This document shows positions 19,512 through 29,612 of a stretch of DNA of 64,000 nucleotides, piece after piece. The notes below the pieces were generated by a model, which saw nothing but the letters and a program-made list of their open reading frames with translations, made no database searches and was not told where the DNA came from. This DNA comes from Trichomonas tenax. Its lineage: Eukaryota; Parabasalia; Trichomonadida; Trichomonadidae. The stretch covers positions 1 to 64,000 of the forward strand of contig JALKBU010000021.1 of assembly GCA_023091735.1 (NCBI GenBank). The letters run 5' to 3'. Made by a program: the position numbers and the translations under genes. Positions within the stretch are counted from its first letter, which is position 1; each line of letters starts with the position of its first letter.

Positions 19512-20519
19512 AGGAAAACATGTATCTATCCCTAAAAGTGTAACAACTATTGGTTAATATGCCTTCGAGCAATGCCACGAATTAATAATTTTTTCTATTC
19601 TTAGTAGTGCGGTAACATTAGGAGAATGCGCTTTCATTGGCTGCATAAGTTTATTATACGTTAATTTTCCTAATGGCATATGAAATAGGTCTTTTTTATG
19701 GTGTTATAGTTTAATAAATATTTCACTTCCTAAGAGTGTTAAAGAATTGGGCCATTATTCTTTTATGGGTTGTATAAATTTGAAATATTTTTCATTTTCG
19801 CAGGGAATGACATCAACTGGGTTTGAAACTGTTGGGTTCTACAGTCTTTTAACAGATGTGATATTACCTGATAATTTGATAGTTATCGACGAAGTTGCTT
19901 TCTGATATTGTGAAAGTTTAAAATTAATTTCTCTACATAAAAATTTGAAGAATATATCAGTCAAGGCATTCGAAGGGTGTTTGAATTTAGAAGCAATCGA
20001 GTTTCCTAGATGTTTGAACATTATTGGCGTTGCTGCTTTTAGATTATGCGCGAGTTTGAAATCAATTACACTTCCCCCAGTTTGACAGTTTTAGAAGCTT
20101 ATGCAATTTCAAGTTGTTCTGGATTGCAAAGTATATCACTTCCAAACAATTTGACGAATATATCATCTTATGCATTCTATAACTGCTCAAATTTGACCAA
20201 CATTACTATTCCAGTCAATACATCAAAAATAAGTTTAGACGCTGACATATTTAGTGGTTCTGATATAATTAAGAATATTATCGTGGCTGATCCCAATACA
20301 GTTTTCGATGTAAATTTTTGTTTGCTGCTTATTTAGCAACGTGGAGAAAACTTGACCTCTATTTTAACTTTTATTATCATATTCATTATAGTATCTTCGA
20401 TGTAATGCAGTATATCAATCATATATATGTTCCAAAAGATTATTATACTGATAATATTAATGGCTTTGCATTACATAGGACCCATACACCGATGATCAAA
20501 AGTAACTTGATTATATAGT
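19512..20519 (+). pseudogene. BspA-like leucine-rich-repeat surface protein pseudogene
   Basis: Translation across frames gives repeated LRR_5 (Treponema BspA-type) units: VSIPKSVTTIG then YAFEQC, ISLPKSVKELGHYSFMGC, VILPDNLIVIDEVAF, ISVKAFEGCLNLEAIEFP and, in a second frame from about 20046, LQSISLPNNLTNISSYAFYNC. In-frame stops follow VTTIG, PNGI and DEVAF, and there is a frameshift near 20085. The end (20318-20518) has the YVPKDYYTDNINGF type of tail seen after the last LRR. Intact relatives form a very large trichomonad family of presumed adhesion proteins. No signal peptide or transmembrane end remains, so the copy is dead and truncated at both ends. Confidence 0.85.
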
Positions 20520-20947
20520 CCAATAGTCTGGTATCATTTATAATTAGGCATTTAAGTTCGTCAATATTTATAAAAAAAAAAAAGTTTGATTAGTCTTTGA
20601 AGTTGCTGATATACTAAAACGGAAAGTTTAAGGTTATAATCCATTTCAAATTTTAAATTAAAGTGACCAAATAATTTGAAGGATCTCACATAATTTTTCA
20701 ATGAATAATCTCAGATTTAAAAATATTTTAATATTAAATTTAGGAAAAGATAAACTGCTCGTCATAAATCGGATTTTTGAAGAGCAGTTTAATATTTAGA
20801 TATTTAGCCGCAACACAGGCTAAACTTTATTTTAAAGACTTAATTTCAACTATAGTTAATGAGGCCCATTGATTTATACTAAGAAATAAATTGACATGTA
20901 AATTATATTTTTGACAAGTAAATTGATTTTGACAGTTTACAATTTCA
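20520..20947. other. Intergenic with promoter-like repeats at its 3' end
   Basis: AT-rich spacer. The last 60 bases before the next ATG carry TGACATGTAAA (20892-20902), TGACAAGTAAA (20912-20922) and TGACAGTTTAC (about 20930-20940). This is a spaced series of one motif family that recurs upstream of several genes here. Confidence 0.6.
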
Positions 20948-22312
20948 ATGTCATCGAAAACGAAGAAATCTGACCCTCTACTCGATGACATTGGCAAATT
21001 GATCAGTAGTAAAGTCCCCACAAAAGATGCGGTTGATGTTAGTGAAGAAATAAAATATTTAGAAAGTCTTAAAACAAAGAAAAATCAGAAGCAGCAAGAA
21101 AAACGAAAGCTCAAACTTCGCCTTACTGAAGCAGAGGAGATGAATCGTAAGTTATGCGATATTTTAGCCAAATACGGAATTGATTGCACTGCAGACCACG
21201 CAGGCAAACCAAAATGCGTCGTTTTCGATACAATAGTCGACAAATCAACAAATACAAGCAGTGCAGACTTAAAGGAATCAGAAATCAGTGCAATTAAACC
21301 AACTTTTGAAAAATGCTCTGAAATTCATATAATGGACACTCCAACAAAGAAAGTGGACGAAAATACCCAAGTCGAAGAAAGTTTAGAAACAAATTCGAAG
21401 ATCCAAAATTCTTATCATTTTACAGAAACGCAAACAGTGTTTTCTCATGATTCCAATATCCAGAATAGCGAAAATAAACATATTGAACCTTCAAATTTAA
21501 CCCAAATTCAGCTTACTTCACAAAATAATATTTCAAACAACGTTATTAATGAAGAAACACATGAAAAAACTCAAGAAATAATCGAAGAAAAGCCATCAAA
21601 TGATTATGGATATTCATATTCCCAAAATTCCAGCATAGAATCAATTAATACGATAAACAATCGAAGCAAATATATATCTGAACGAGCGCAGCAAATAATT
21701 GATCAATTGAACAAGCAGATAAAGAAATCATCGTGCTGCCCTCAAAATAAAGCAAAACCATGCTGCAATTGTAATTCAAACAATTCTTATTCATATTCTG
21801 ATTATTCTTATAAGAGTAATCATTCACAGACACCGCAACCAATCAGCAAAAGTTCGCAATATTCAACAAAATCAATAAATTCAAATGAATCGAAATCAAA
21901 AATATCTCAAGAATCAACAACAGCGCCTGAAAATAGTACAAAAGCTAAAGCACACATTGATATTTCTCTTCCAAAGGTTCAACATCAAATACATGTTTCA
22001 CACAATGTAATTAATGAAGATGAAGAAGAGGAAAACTCTGAGTTGATAATCTCCCAATACAGCTCTGATTACGAGGAAGAAGAAGATTATGTTCCCATGA
22101 GCAAGACTGACAAGTATACAGCACTAAAGAACAACTTGTTGATAATTGATGGCTGCTTGATCGGAACAACTGAAAGGGAAAAAATTATGGATCACATAAA
22201 GAGAACACAAAGCGAATATCTTTCAAAGCAGACTAAATTCAGATGGATTGATGCATGCAGGATGATAGAGCTTGCTGCAAAATACATGATTCATTATCGA
22301 AAATCGAAATAA
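20948..22312 (+). CDS. Unknown Ser/Asn-rich protein with N-terminal coiled coil
   Basis: A 454-residue protein not recognised. Residues about 35-80 are a charged predicted coiled coil (YLESLKTKKNQKQQEKRKLK and on). The middle (about 90-385) is low complexity, rich in Ser, Asn, Glu and Gln, with a Cys cluster CCPQNKAKPCCNCN near residue 265 and a Tyr/Ser run after it. Two acidic blocks (DEEEEN, YEEEEDY) precede a compact C-terminal segment (about 385-454, ending in IHYRKSK) that looks folded and may be the conserved part. The ATG at 20948 follows the TGACATGTAAA-type motif series directly. The stop TAA is followed by A. It is convergent with the coiled-coil gene at 22.4-23.7 kb, only about 85 bases apart. 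Confidence 0.7.
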   Translation: MSSKTKKSDPLLDDIGKLISSKVPTKDAVDVSEEIKYLESLKTKKNQKQQEKRKLKLRLTEAEEMNRKLCDILAKYGIDCTADHAGKPKCVVFDTIVDKSTNTSSADLKESEISAIKPTFEKCSEIHIMDTPTKKVDENTQVEESLETNSKIQNSYHFTETQTVFSHDSNIQNSENKHIEPSNLTQIQLTSQNNISNNVINEETHEKTQEIIEEKPSNDYGYSYSQNSSIESINTINNRSKYISERAQQIIDQLNKQIKKSSCCPQNKAKPCCNCNSNNSYSYSDYSYKSNHSQTPQPISKSSQYSTKSINSNESKSKISQESTTAPENSTKAKAHIDISLPKVQHQIHVSHNVINEDEEEENSELIISQYSSDYEEEEDYVPMSKTDKYTALKNNLLIIDGCLIGTTEREKIMDHIKRTQSEYLSKQTKFRWIDACRMIELAAKYMIHYRKSK

Positions 22313-22396
22313 ATTTATTGTTTGATTCTAGTAGTATTTAATATATTTCAACCAAAAATTAAATAATATATTTACTAACATAACATATTTTTTGTT

Positions 22397-23671
22397 TTAT
22401 TGTTCAGCAACTTTGTGTTCTGTGATAATCTTAAGAGGTTCAATATCAAGAAGTTCATCTTCTGATAATGATCCAGACTTGTTGTCTTTTTCATCAACAA
22501 CAATTTCTTTGCGAACAATCGAATTTTCAATCGCATATTGAAGTGGAATTCCACGGCCAACAGTTGACTCATGGAACTTCACTCTTGGGGATTTAGAGCC
22601 TTGTATTTCAGCGGGTTCTTTTGGCTGACTTTCATTTTGTTCTAAAGAAATATTTGGCTTTAGAAAATCAGGACCGACATCATCAGTGATTTTTATCGAA
22701 TTTTCATCATTTTCACTATAGTAATATTCCTCTTCTTCTACAGGTTGCTTAATCTGTGGCATTGGCTCTTTCTTTGGTGGAGAATTTGTTATATTGTTCG
22801 ATTCAACTTTCCATGTTTCTGATGAAATTTTTCTTCGAAGTTCATTTTCTTTATCTACAATTTGTAGCTCTAATTTCAAGCATTTTTCTTGATATTCTTT
22901 CTTTAGCATTCTTAATTCACGACTTTGAAGCATTCTTTGATGCTCAGCAGCTTTTAATTGCGATTTTTTCTGTGATAATATTTGTTCGTTCTGATGAGGA
23001 ATAGTGCTGACGATAGACATGTATGACTCGATGTATTGGTTTTCTTCTTTCGTAAGTCTGTTTAATGTCGATTTCAATTCATTAATTTGTTTCTTGTAAT
23101 CATCAATCAATAAAGTATCATGTGATTCGAGTATCACGTTAAGCTCGTTCTGTAATTTATCATTTTTAGCTAATATTTCTTGTGCTTCGATATTTAATTG
23201 GGAAAGTGTATTCTTTTGATAGTCAATATCAAAGTTAAGCCTTTGTACTGTCTGTTGCGAATAAGCACGGCGCAAAACTGCAAGCTCTTCGATCAATAAT
23301 TCGTTTTCTTGGTGTTTTTCTTTGAGCTGCGCAGAAATAATATTCTCGTAGTTGGATTCTGTTGAGCTTAGAGGCGGATTCGATGATGTTGCTTGAATAA
23401 ATCTTTCTTGAAGTTTACTAAATTTATCAGAAAACGGTTTAATTTCAGATTTGAGTTGAGAGATCTCATAAAGGAGGATGTTCTTCTGCTGCTCAAGATA
23501 TTCAGGCTGCTGAAACTCTTGTTCTGGCTCGATAAACATTGGTTCCGATTTTTCACGCGTTGTATTCAGTTTCCTTTTACTGTTCGACGCGGACGTGTAC
23601 TTCTGCTTGATTGCGAGCGGACACTTCTGTAGACAGACTCGAGGAGAAAGAATTTTGATATTTTTATACAT
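22397..23671 (-). CDS. Unknown coiled-coil protein
   Basis: About 424 residues from ATG 23671. The frame is open further back to a GTG at 23743, but no ATG precedes that. Long heptad-rich segments cover about residues 40-290 (for example LLYEISQLKSEIKPFSDKFS and LQNELNVILESHDTL). They are followed by an acidic Tyr/Glu stretch (EEEEYYYSEN) and a short disordered tail. No enzymatic or known structural domain is seen; a cytoskeletal or basal-body role is possible for such proteins but cannot be shown. A TCATTTT Inr-like sequence lies about 40-45 bases upstream of ATG 23671. The C-terminus converges on the preceding gene. Confidence 0.68.
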   Translation of the reverse strand: MYKNIKILSPRVCLQKCPLAIKQKYTSASNSKRKLNTTREKSEPMFIEPEQEFQQPEYLEQQKNILLYEISQLKSEIKPFSDKFSKLQERFIQATSSNPPLSSTESNYENIISAQLKEKHQENELLIEELAVLRRAYSQQTVQRLNFDIDYQKNTLSQLNIEAQEILAKNDKLQNELNVILESHDTLLIDDYKKQINELKSTLNRLTKEENQYIESYMSIVSTIPHQNEQILSQKKSQLKAAEHQRMLQSRELRMLKKEYQEKCLKLELQIVDKENELRRKISSETWKVESNNITNSPPKKEPMPQIKQPVEEEEYYYSENDENSIKITDDVGPDFLKPNISLEQNESQPKEPAEIQGSKSPRVKFHESTVGRGIPLQYAIENSIVRKEIVVDEKDNKSGSLSEDELLDIEPLKIITEHKVAEQ

Positions 23672-23779
23672 TTTTGATGTAACCTTATCGAAAATTTCGT
23701 TATAATTTTGAAAATGAGACTTTCCATATCCGAATTTATCCACGAATTTTCCCTCATTACAAATGTAATTGGAAACCAG

Positions 23780-23869
23780 CTTTGTAAAGTGTCAAATGTC
23801 AAATTCGAATTTGGAAATTCCGACATTGTCGAATCAAAGCTATTACATTTTTCATGACACTTTACAAAG
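23780..23869. promoter_or_regulatory. Paired inverted ACTTTACAAAG motif
   Basis: CTTTGTAAAGTGTCA (23780-23794) and its exact reverse complement TGACACTTTACAAAG (23855-23869) face each other across 60 bases, upstream of the coiled-coil gene. The same GACACTTTACAAAGTG word occurs before the cyclin gene (about 34650-34665), so it is likely a promoter motif present in both orientations. Confidence 0.6.
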
Positions 23870-23871
23870 TC

Positions 23872-24223
23872 AGATTATCAAAAAATTTATTTCATGACTG
23901 CACACATAGAGAATGTAATGGAAAAGGTACTTCGCCAAAACTTCTAACGAAGATCTTCGGCTACTATTTTGCCTATAGCAACTCTACATTACAGAATTTA
24001 TATCTGAATTGGACATTTATTGAGCGTCATATTCTTGAAAACTGGTTTATTGAAATAAATAATCATAGATAATAGATCTCTATGCTTATAAATGAAAACG
24101 TTGTTCAATGCATCAATATCATTTATAAATTGTGTTTTGTTTGCTTTGACATGAATTGATAAATTTAATGTGTTGGAGTTATTCAATAGGTGAAAAACTA
24201 GTTAGATATAAACTAAATAAAAT
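23872..24223. other. Intergenic, no supported gene
   Basis: Between the inverted motif and the end of the kinase gene. A short plus-strand frame exists but has no composition or motif to support it, and it begins inside the inverted motif. Confidence 0.5.
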
Positions 24224-26686
24224 TTACGATGAAATACTACAATTCTTCTTGAGCAAATCAAGGAATGGCTTTGCATTATCTTTATCTCCAAACTTAGAGA
24301 TAACATCGTTGAGGCTTTCAAGTTCCCTGATTTCTGTAGCTCCTTCAGGTCGAAGGGATCTCATAGTGAGAGCAGAAAGTGCTCCCAATGAAAGCTTTGC
24401 ATCATCAGAAAGTGCAACTTCAAGAAGTTTAATATCGAACTTCTTAAAGTCTGTGATATAAGAAATCCTCGAAACAGCATCGATCAAATAAATGGTGGAC
24501 TGAAGCAATTTTGGATCATCCAGTTTCACAACGCTATCAATGTAGAACCTGAAATATCCAACGCTGCATAATTTAGGAATCAATGGCTTAGGGATTCCAA
24601 GCTTGTCAATAGCCATGAAAGTGTACTGAATTGTAACAATGTTTGTTGTCTGTGCGAGTAAAGCGAGCCAATCAGGAAGCTGTCTGACGTGGATGATGTA
24701 TGGACGGAACTCGACATGCGTCATCAAGAGAGCCACAAGGATCATTGATTTATCGAGTGGAAGTTTACCATCAATAAGCCACTGTGCCATGTAGTTGGGG
24801 AAGAAGTAGTTGAAACTGTCAATGCGTTCTGCGATTGAAAACAATATAACTAAAGCAGATTTGTTCATCATTGATAAATTAATCAATTGATCAACTATCT
24901 GGTGTGTGAATGCGAACTTTGTTGTGTCTGTGAGAAGGAGGTATTGAATTGCTCCTTGTTCGCATCCTTGTGACGATAATGACTTCAAAATAACATCTGG
25001 TGCAATCAAAACATTAGGAATATTAAGCGAGATCAAGTACGAATATGCAATGTTTGAGATTTCTGGCTTAAACTGTTGAATTGATGCAATTAAAATCTGA
25101 ACAACACCCATAATGTATTGTTGATAGAATTGTTGGTATGTGTTGCATAAGTAGATCAAGTACTTGATGTATTTATCGCCAGATGTACTTCTGATCATTG
25201 TTGGAGCGATAGACAACAAAAAGTTGCTAACATCCCAACCATTTGGCAATTTTCCGAACATAGACAAGTTGAATGATAAGAGCTTGAGCATTTTATGTGG
25301 TGCAAACTCTGTCAATGGTGAAATAAAATAAAGTAAATCATTTTCAATTAAATCTGGTCTTCTTTCGAAGTACAAATGCAATATATCGAATACGTTGTTT
25401 GTGCAGTTGTGTTTGTGCGTTGGAAGAGCTCCAAATAATTTGGACATGAAAAATGCGTTGAAAAGATAGTCTTGCTTCAATATTAAGCGATAAACAGTTT
25501 TCAAAATGATATTGGAGACAGAGCTGTCTTCACTGTTATCACCGAGAATTGCTGGAACAAGCATATCATAAAATCTGCGAATATTATCTGGCGTAGTGTA
25601 AAGTTTTGTGCATAATTTAAGATTTTCCGCGTAGTATTTGTAGTTTGGATTGCTTAATTCAGCTGGATTTGCAACACCTTTTCCATCAGAATTATCTTTG
25701 ATATCTTGGCATAAAGAAGCAATATACAGAGGGTTTCCGAGAGGCCTTGTTCCAACAACTTGTCCTGAAGCTCTTAACTGCGTGTCTTCAGCCATAGCCG
25801 CGAAAAATTCATCGAGTTCGGATTCGTCTGTTCCTGGATAAAAAACTTGTTTCTTCATGAGAACAGAGATAATTTTCGCGAAAGAAGGTCGCTTTTTCGG
25901 GTCCTGGTGCCAGCACGACCTGATTAAGGCCACAAGAGGCTTTGGGGTTCCGAATGGAATTGGTGGTCTTTCACCGTGCTGAACAACAGCGATGGCGATC
26001 TGTATGGAGCTTTTTCCTTTGTATGGTGTTGATCCGGTTAAGATTTCCCAAAGCAAAATGCCGTATGCGTAAACATCGACTTTGTTTGTGTAGTTATCTG
26101 TATCAAAGAGTTCTGGAGCCATCCAATGCGGTGTGCCAATGTCTTTTGTCTTGAGAGAGTTCTCATTTTCGAAGAGAGAAAGTCCAAAATCGCAGACCCA
26201 TGGATAACAGCGACTGTCAAGCAACACATTGAGAGATTTAAGGTCTCTATGGATAATTTTCTTGGAATGTAATGCATTCATTGCTTTTGCGACACCTATC
26301 ATAATAATTGTTTTCATTGTGCCAGTTAGTTCTGGGCATTTTCCTTTCTTCCTTAGTGCATTGAAAAGTGAACCATTTGGTGCATATTGCGTGATGATTG
26401 AGTATGGTTTTTCTGCGGTCCATCCTAAAAATGGCAAAATGAATGTATCGCTGCACTCTGCAAGCACAGATGTTTCACGAATGAACTCTACTTTGTCGCG
26501 GTCTTCGAGTGTCTCTGCGATGAGCTCTTTAATCGCGCATTCTGTTCCTGTCACTTTGTGTGTACCGAGATAAACCTTTCCAAAGGCACCTTCGCCGATG
26601 CTCCTCCCCATTTCAAAGTCGTCCAGTGAGACGAGGAACTGACGGAGCTTCGGTGAAGCCTCCTGAATCAGTGCCTGTGTCGACAT
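24224..26686 (-). CDS. TKL-type protein kinase with helical-repeat C-terminus
   Basis: An 820-residue protein. The kinase domain is at about residues 24-290: G-loop GEGAFGKV (31-38), Lys53 in CAIKE, HRDLKSLNVLL with catalytic Asp148, DFG at 167-169, and GTPHWMAPELF in the activation segment. The GTxxWMAPE form and overall pattern are those of tyrosine-kinase-like (TKL) Ser/Thr kinases, which are numerous in trichomonads. All catalytic residues are present, so it should be active. About residues 340-800 are helical and resemble ARM/HEAT repeats, probably a partner-binding scaffold. The ATG at 26686 is chosen over an upstream TTG because an Inr (TCACA) lies at 26696-26692, only 6-10 bases before it. 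Substrate and pathway are unknown. Confidence 0.88.
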   Translation of the reverse strand: MSTQALIQEASPKLRQFLVSLDDFEMGRSIGEGAFGKVYLGTHKVTGTECAIKELIAETLEDRDKVEFIRETSVLAECSDTFILPFLGWTAEKPYSIITQYAPNGSLFNALRKKGKCPELTGTMKTIIMIGVAKAMNALHSKKIIHRDLKSLNVLLDSRCYPWVCDFGLSLFENENSLKTKDIGTPHWMAPELFDTDNYTNKVDVYAYGILLWEILTGSTPYKGKSSIQIAIAVVQHGERPPIPFGTPKPLVALIRSCWHQDPKKRPSFAKIISVLMKKQVFYPGTDESELDEFFAAMAEDTQLRASGQVVGTRPLGNPLYIASLCQDIKDNSDGKGVANPAELSNPNYKYYAENLKLCTKLYTTPDNIRRFYDMLVPAILGDNSEDSSVSNIILKTVYRLILKQDYLFNAFFMSKLFGALPTHKHNCTNNVFDILHLYFERRPDLIENDLLYFISPLTEFAPHKMLKLLSFNLSMFGKLPNGWDVSNFLLSIAPTMIRSTSGDKYIKYLIYLCNTYQQFYQQYIMGVVQILIASIQQFKPEISNIAYSYLISLNIPNVLIAPDVILKSLSSQGCEQGAIQYLLLTDTTKFAFTHQIVDQLINLSMMNKSALVILFSIAERIDSFNYFFPNYMAQWLIDGKLPLDKSMILVALLMTHVEFRPYIIHVRQLPDWLALLAQTTNIVTIQYTFMAIDKLGIPKPLIPKLCSVGYFRFYIDSVVKLDDPKLLQSTIYLIDAVSRISYITDFKKFDIKLLEVALSDDAKLSLGALSALTMRSLRPEGATEIRELESLNDVISKFGDKDNAKPFLDLLKKNCSISS

Positions 26687-26691
26687 CGAAA

Positions 26692-26696
26692 TGTGA
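26692..26696 (-). promoter_or_regulatory. Initiator (TCACA) before kinase gene
   Basis: TCACA fits the trichomonad Inr consensus TCAYW and lies 6-10 bases before the ATG at 26686, giving the very short 5' leader typical of these organisms. It supports that ATG as the start. Confidence 0.6.
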
Positions 26697-26987
26697 TGGA
26701 AAAGTGCCAATATTTAAAATGTGATATAAAAGCGTCACTATCGATTCAAAGGTTTCACAAATGACAAGGTTATCAATAAATAAAACAGCATTAACTGGTT
26801 CACATACTAAAGCAATAGTTCATCAAAATGGTTGCTGTATGCCTTTCATCATGGACGCTAAATATACAAGTATTTAAAAAAAACAAGATAATTATTTTTA
26901 AATAAATGATATACTGTCCAGGTGGCTATGGTCAATCAACCCTACCGAAAAACACTGACAACATGGGTCCAAAGCAAAAAAAATAAT

Positions 26988-27161
26988 TTATTCATGAGTT
27001 GAAATATCATCAACATCATCAAAATCGTTAATTTCTTCATCAATTTCATGAATTGTTTGTTTATATAGTTGCTTGCATTCTTCTTTAAGAATATAGCAAT
27101 AAACACGTTTTCCATTAATTGTTATTCGTTTGTGTTCGCATTTATCTTTAATCTGTAATTG
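26988..27161 (-). pseudogene. C-terminal fragment of an element gene
   Basis: A minus-strand frame of about 57 codons ends at TAA 26990-26988. It contains DKCEHKRITINGKRVYCYI and an acidic end EINDFDDVDDISTHE. Its 5' side is closed by a stop beside the perfect hairpin at 27172-27219. No start codon is present, so it looks like the tail of a longer gene cut at the hairpin. The family is not recognised. Confidence 0.45.
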
Positions 27162-27171
27162 AAGTTAGTAT

Positions 27172-27219
27172 ATAACATTTCGCTCGTTTGTACCTAGCGG
27201 CACAAACGAGCGAAATGTT
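27172..27219. repeat. Perfect 19-bp stem, 10-base loop hairpin
   Basis: TAACATTTCGCTCGTTTGT (27172-27190) is followed by a 10-base spacer and its exact reverse complement at 27201-27219. The stem holds several G/C pairs in otherwise very AT-rich DNA. It may be a terminator, a replication or packaging signal, or two element ends joined head to head. Confidence 0.95.
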
Positions 27220-27377
27220 AGACTCGGGACATAAATAAGCTAATTCTTTTAAAATTTACTTTTTTATAACTTCCAATAATATATAAAAAATATAAATGAA
27301 AATAAATATATATAAATATAAATTTCAAAAAATATTTATTTAAATATAACTTTCATTAATTTCTTATGTTTAACACA

Positions 27378-27887
27378 TCAGGAAACACCATCAGTATCTA
27401 TTACATATAATTTATTATTCGAATTATATTCAAGTGGAATTACTTTATATTTGTTTCCAGTATATATATAAGCATATAAATCCTTTAATCCATAATATAA
27501 GTTATTAAACGTATAATTACCATAATTAGTTATTTGTTTAACATGTTCAGGCAAATCGTTTATATAATTATATTTACGTCTATTTCTATGAATTGTATTA
27601 ATATCACACCACATAAGATTATTAATATGATTATCTTTAATATCTCCGTTAATATGTGTTACGCATTTATATTCATTAAGATTCTCTAAAAACATATCTG
27701 CTATTATTTTATGTTTTAAATAACTTTTATTCTGTAGTTTAACTCTAATATATCCTTGTGCATCTGGTGTTTCCTTATGAACATGTTTATTTAATTTATT
27801 ATGTATTTCATAAGGATATTCAATAGATATTTCATATAAGTTATTATGTGATAGTGTAACATAATTATTAGGTACAGTTTCACTCAT
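27378..27887 (-). CDS. HNH-type endonuclease-like protein of the element
   Basis: 169 residues. The centre carries an HNH-like core, CVTHINGDIKDNHINNLMWC (about residues 75-94), matching the HxNGxxxDNRxxNL pattern of phage and viral HNH homing endonucleases. The part before it (ETPDAQGYIRVKLQNKSYLK, about 40-60) is the usual substrate-binding beta hairpin. The first strand His and the Asn of the DNHINNL helix are present, so activity is possible. Such genes ride on viral and transposon genomes. The ATG at 27887 is clear. The coding sequence is intact although neighbouring element genes are broken, which may mean recent arrival or selection. Confidence 0.72.
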   Translation of the reverse strand: MSETVPNNYVTLSHNNLYEISIEYPYEIHNKLNKHVHKETPDAQGYIRVKLQNKSYLKHKIIADMFLENLNEYKCVTHINGDIKDNHINNLMWCDINTIHRNRRKYNYINDLPEHVKQITNYGNYTFNNLYYGLKDLYAYIYTGNKYKVIPLEYNSNNKLYVIDTDGVS

Positions 27888-27964
27888 GTTTTAATTAAGG
27901 ATAAAATATTAGGTTTTTTAAACAATCATATTAACAATAATAATAATATATATATATTAATTAA

Positions 27965-28186
27965 TTAAATATCATAACCAATTTCTGAATCTTCTTCTTT
28001 AGATTGTTTCTTTTGAAGTCTTGGATTCTTTTGTCTACCAGCAGCCAACGCAGCTAATTGTTTTTCTGTACACTTTCTTTTAGGTTTATCTTGTTTAATT
28101 TTCTTTGATTGATCACTTGATAATTCCTTTAGAATTTCTTTTTTAATATCATCTCTGAGAGACTGGATGTTAATTGTGTCCGACAT
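27965..28186 (-). CDS. Small basic protein of the element
   Basis: 73 residues, not recognised. It has a helical N-terminus (LRDDIKKEILKELSSDQS), then a Lys/Arg-rich segment with KPKRKCTEKQLAALAAGRQK, and a short acidic end. The basic AALAAGRxK stretch resembles DNA-binding tails common in small proteins of Mavericks and large DNA viruses. The ATG at 28186 faces the truncated polymerase start, about 20 bases away. It is intact and may be the only remainder of a longer protein. Confidence 0.55.
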   Translation of the reverse strand: MSDTINIQSLRDDIKKEILKELSSDQSKKIKQDKPKRKCTEKQLAALAAGRQKNPRLQKKQSKEEDSEIGYDI

Positions 28187-28204
28187 TTTAATAAGATAAA
28201 ACTT

Positions 28205-29514
28205 TTGATTTTATTTATAGGTGGTAGATGTATGTTATGTGAAAATAAGAAACAAATAAATAACGATGGTAAAAACCTAATTACTGATTTTGATGCTGTT
28301 TCATTATATCCATCGGCAATAGCAAGATTATATATATTAAAAGGTAAACTAAAAGTATTAACTAATGAAATGCTAAATACAAAATACTTATTAAATCATT
28401 TATTTACAGATCATCAAGAATAACCAAATAAAAATCAATTCATAAGTGGTTTCTTTGTTAAAATTAAAATTACATCTATTAGTATTAATAGACAATTCCC
28501 ATTAATAGTTTGTAATCCAGATATTAATTCAGCAAAATCATCTAATAGTAAATGTATAATGTATGTAGATCATATCTTATTAGAAGATTTGATTAAATAT
28601 CAAAATATATATATATAACATGTGATATATTACAAGGATATTATTATGATGGAAATAGGGATTTAAGAATTAGAAATGAAATTAAGAGATTATTCGAATT
28701 AAGATTACGATATAAAAAAGAAGGTAACCCATTACAAGAAGTTATTAAATTAATTTTAAACAGCATATATGGTAAAACCATTTTAAGTCCTATTAATGAT
28801 AAAATTAAATTTATTGCCGAAGAAGATGCCACACGTTTTATCACTAAGAATTATAATAATATTATTAAATTAGAAACTTTAAATGTATCTAATAAAATTA
28901 TATTTAAATTACAAAAAACAATAGTTAGACATTTTAACTTTTGTCCGTTAGGAGTTAATATATTATCTATGTCTAAGAGAATTATGAATGAAGTGTTTTG
29001 TACCGCTGAAGATTTAGGTTTAAGTATTTTCTATCAAGATAGTTTACATATGTTTAAAAAAGATATCGGTGTACTTGCTGAAGAATTTAAGAAACGTTAT
29101 AACAGAGAATTAATAGGTAAAAACCTTGGACAATTCCATAGTGATTTTGCTGAAATAACACCAGGTATATCTTCATTAGCATATAAATCGATATTTGTTG
29201 GTAAGAAAACATATATAGATCAATTAACAAATAAAATAATGAAAGGTATTAAGCAAGATGTTATAGCAATAGTAGCTAGTGAACTATTTCCAAATAGTAT
29301 TCAAGTTAGTTATAAAGAAAATAAGATGTTATTTGAACCTGTTGGTAATTGTGATAAAGATTGTGAATTTAGTATTATGAAATTATATGAGAGATTATAT
29401 AATGGTGATGAAATCGAATTTGATTTAGGTAAATCTATTAATCCATGTTTTGAAAATACATTTGATTTTACAGTTGTTACTAAACATTCATTCATTAGAA
29501 AACTTAAGTTTTAA
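28205..29514 (+). pseudogene. Protein-primed family B DNA polymerase, truncated and broken
   Basis: The frame begins just before GGRC, the (K)GGR motif that precedes the polymerase domain, so the whole 3'-5' exonuclease and N-terminal region is missing. Motif A is present as DFDAVSLYPSAI. TAA at 28421-28423 interrupts the frame, and a frameshift falls in the (AT)n run near 28617. Motif B is KLILNSIYGKT. Motif C reads YQDSLHM where the family has a YxDTDS core: two residues, including one catalytic Asp, are absent in frame (about 29035-29045). The rest, to FIRKLKF, matches the thumb region. Protein-primed PolB replicates Mavericks; this copy cannot. Confidence 0.85.
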
Positions 29515-29542
29515 TTCAATTCTAAACATCATATTTAATTGG

Positions 29543-29560
29543 CAAACATTTTAATGTTTG
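29543..29560. terminator. Short hairpin between polymerase relic and resolvase
   Basis: CAAACATT (29543-29550) and AATGTTTG (29553-29560) are complementary with a two-base spacer, lying between two plus-strand genes of the element. A terminator role is a guess from position. Confidence 0.3.
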
Positions 29561-29612
29561 ACTGCAAATTCTTATTCGCGTTTATTTTTATTCTTAATTT
29601 ATAATAATTTCG

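Noticed and set aside
23854..24072. Plus-strand frame of 72 codons starting in the inverted motif
   Set aside because: The start lies inside a regulatory repeat and the sequence shows no coding character.
27160..27190. ACTAAC followed by CAG on the minus strand, like a trichomonad intron 3' end
   Set aside because: The consensus keeps ACTAAC directly next to ACACAG; spacing differs here and no GTATGT-type 5' site was found upstream.
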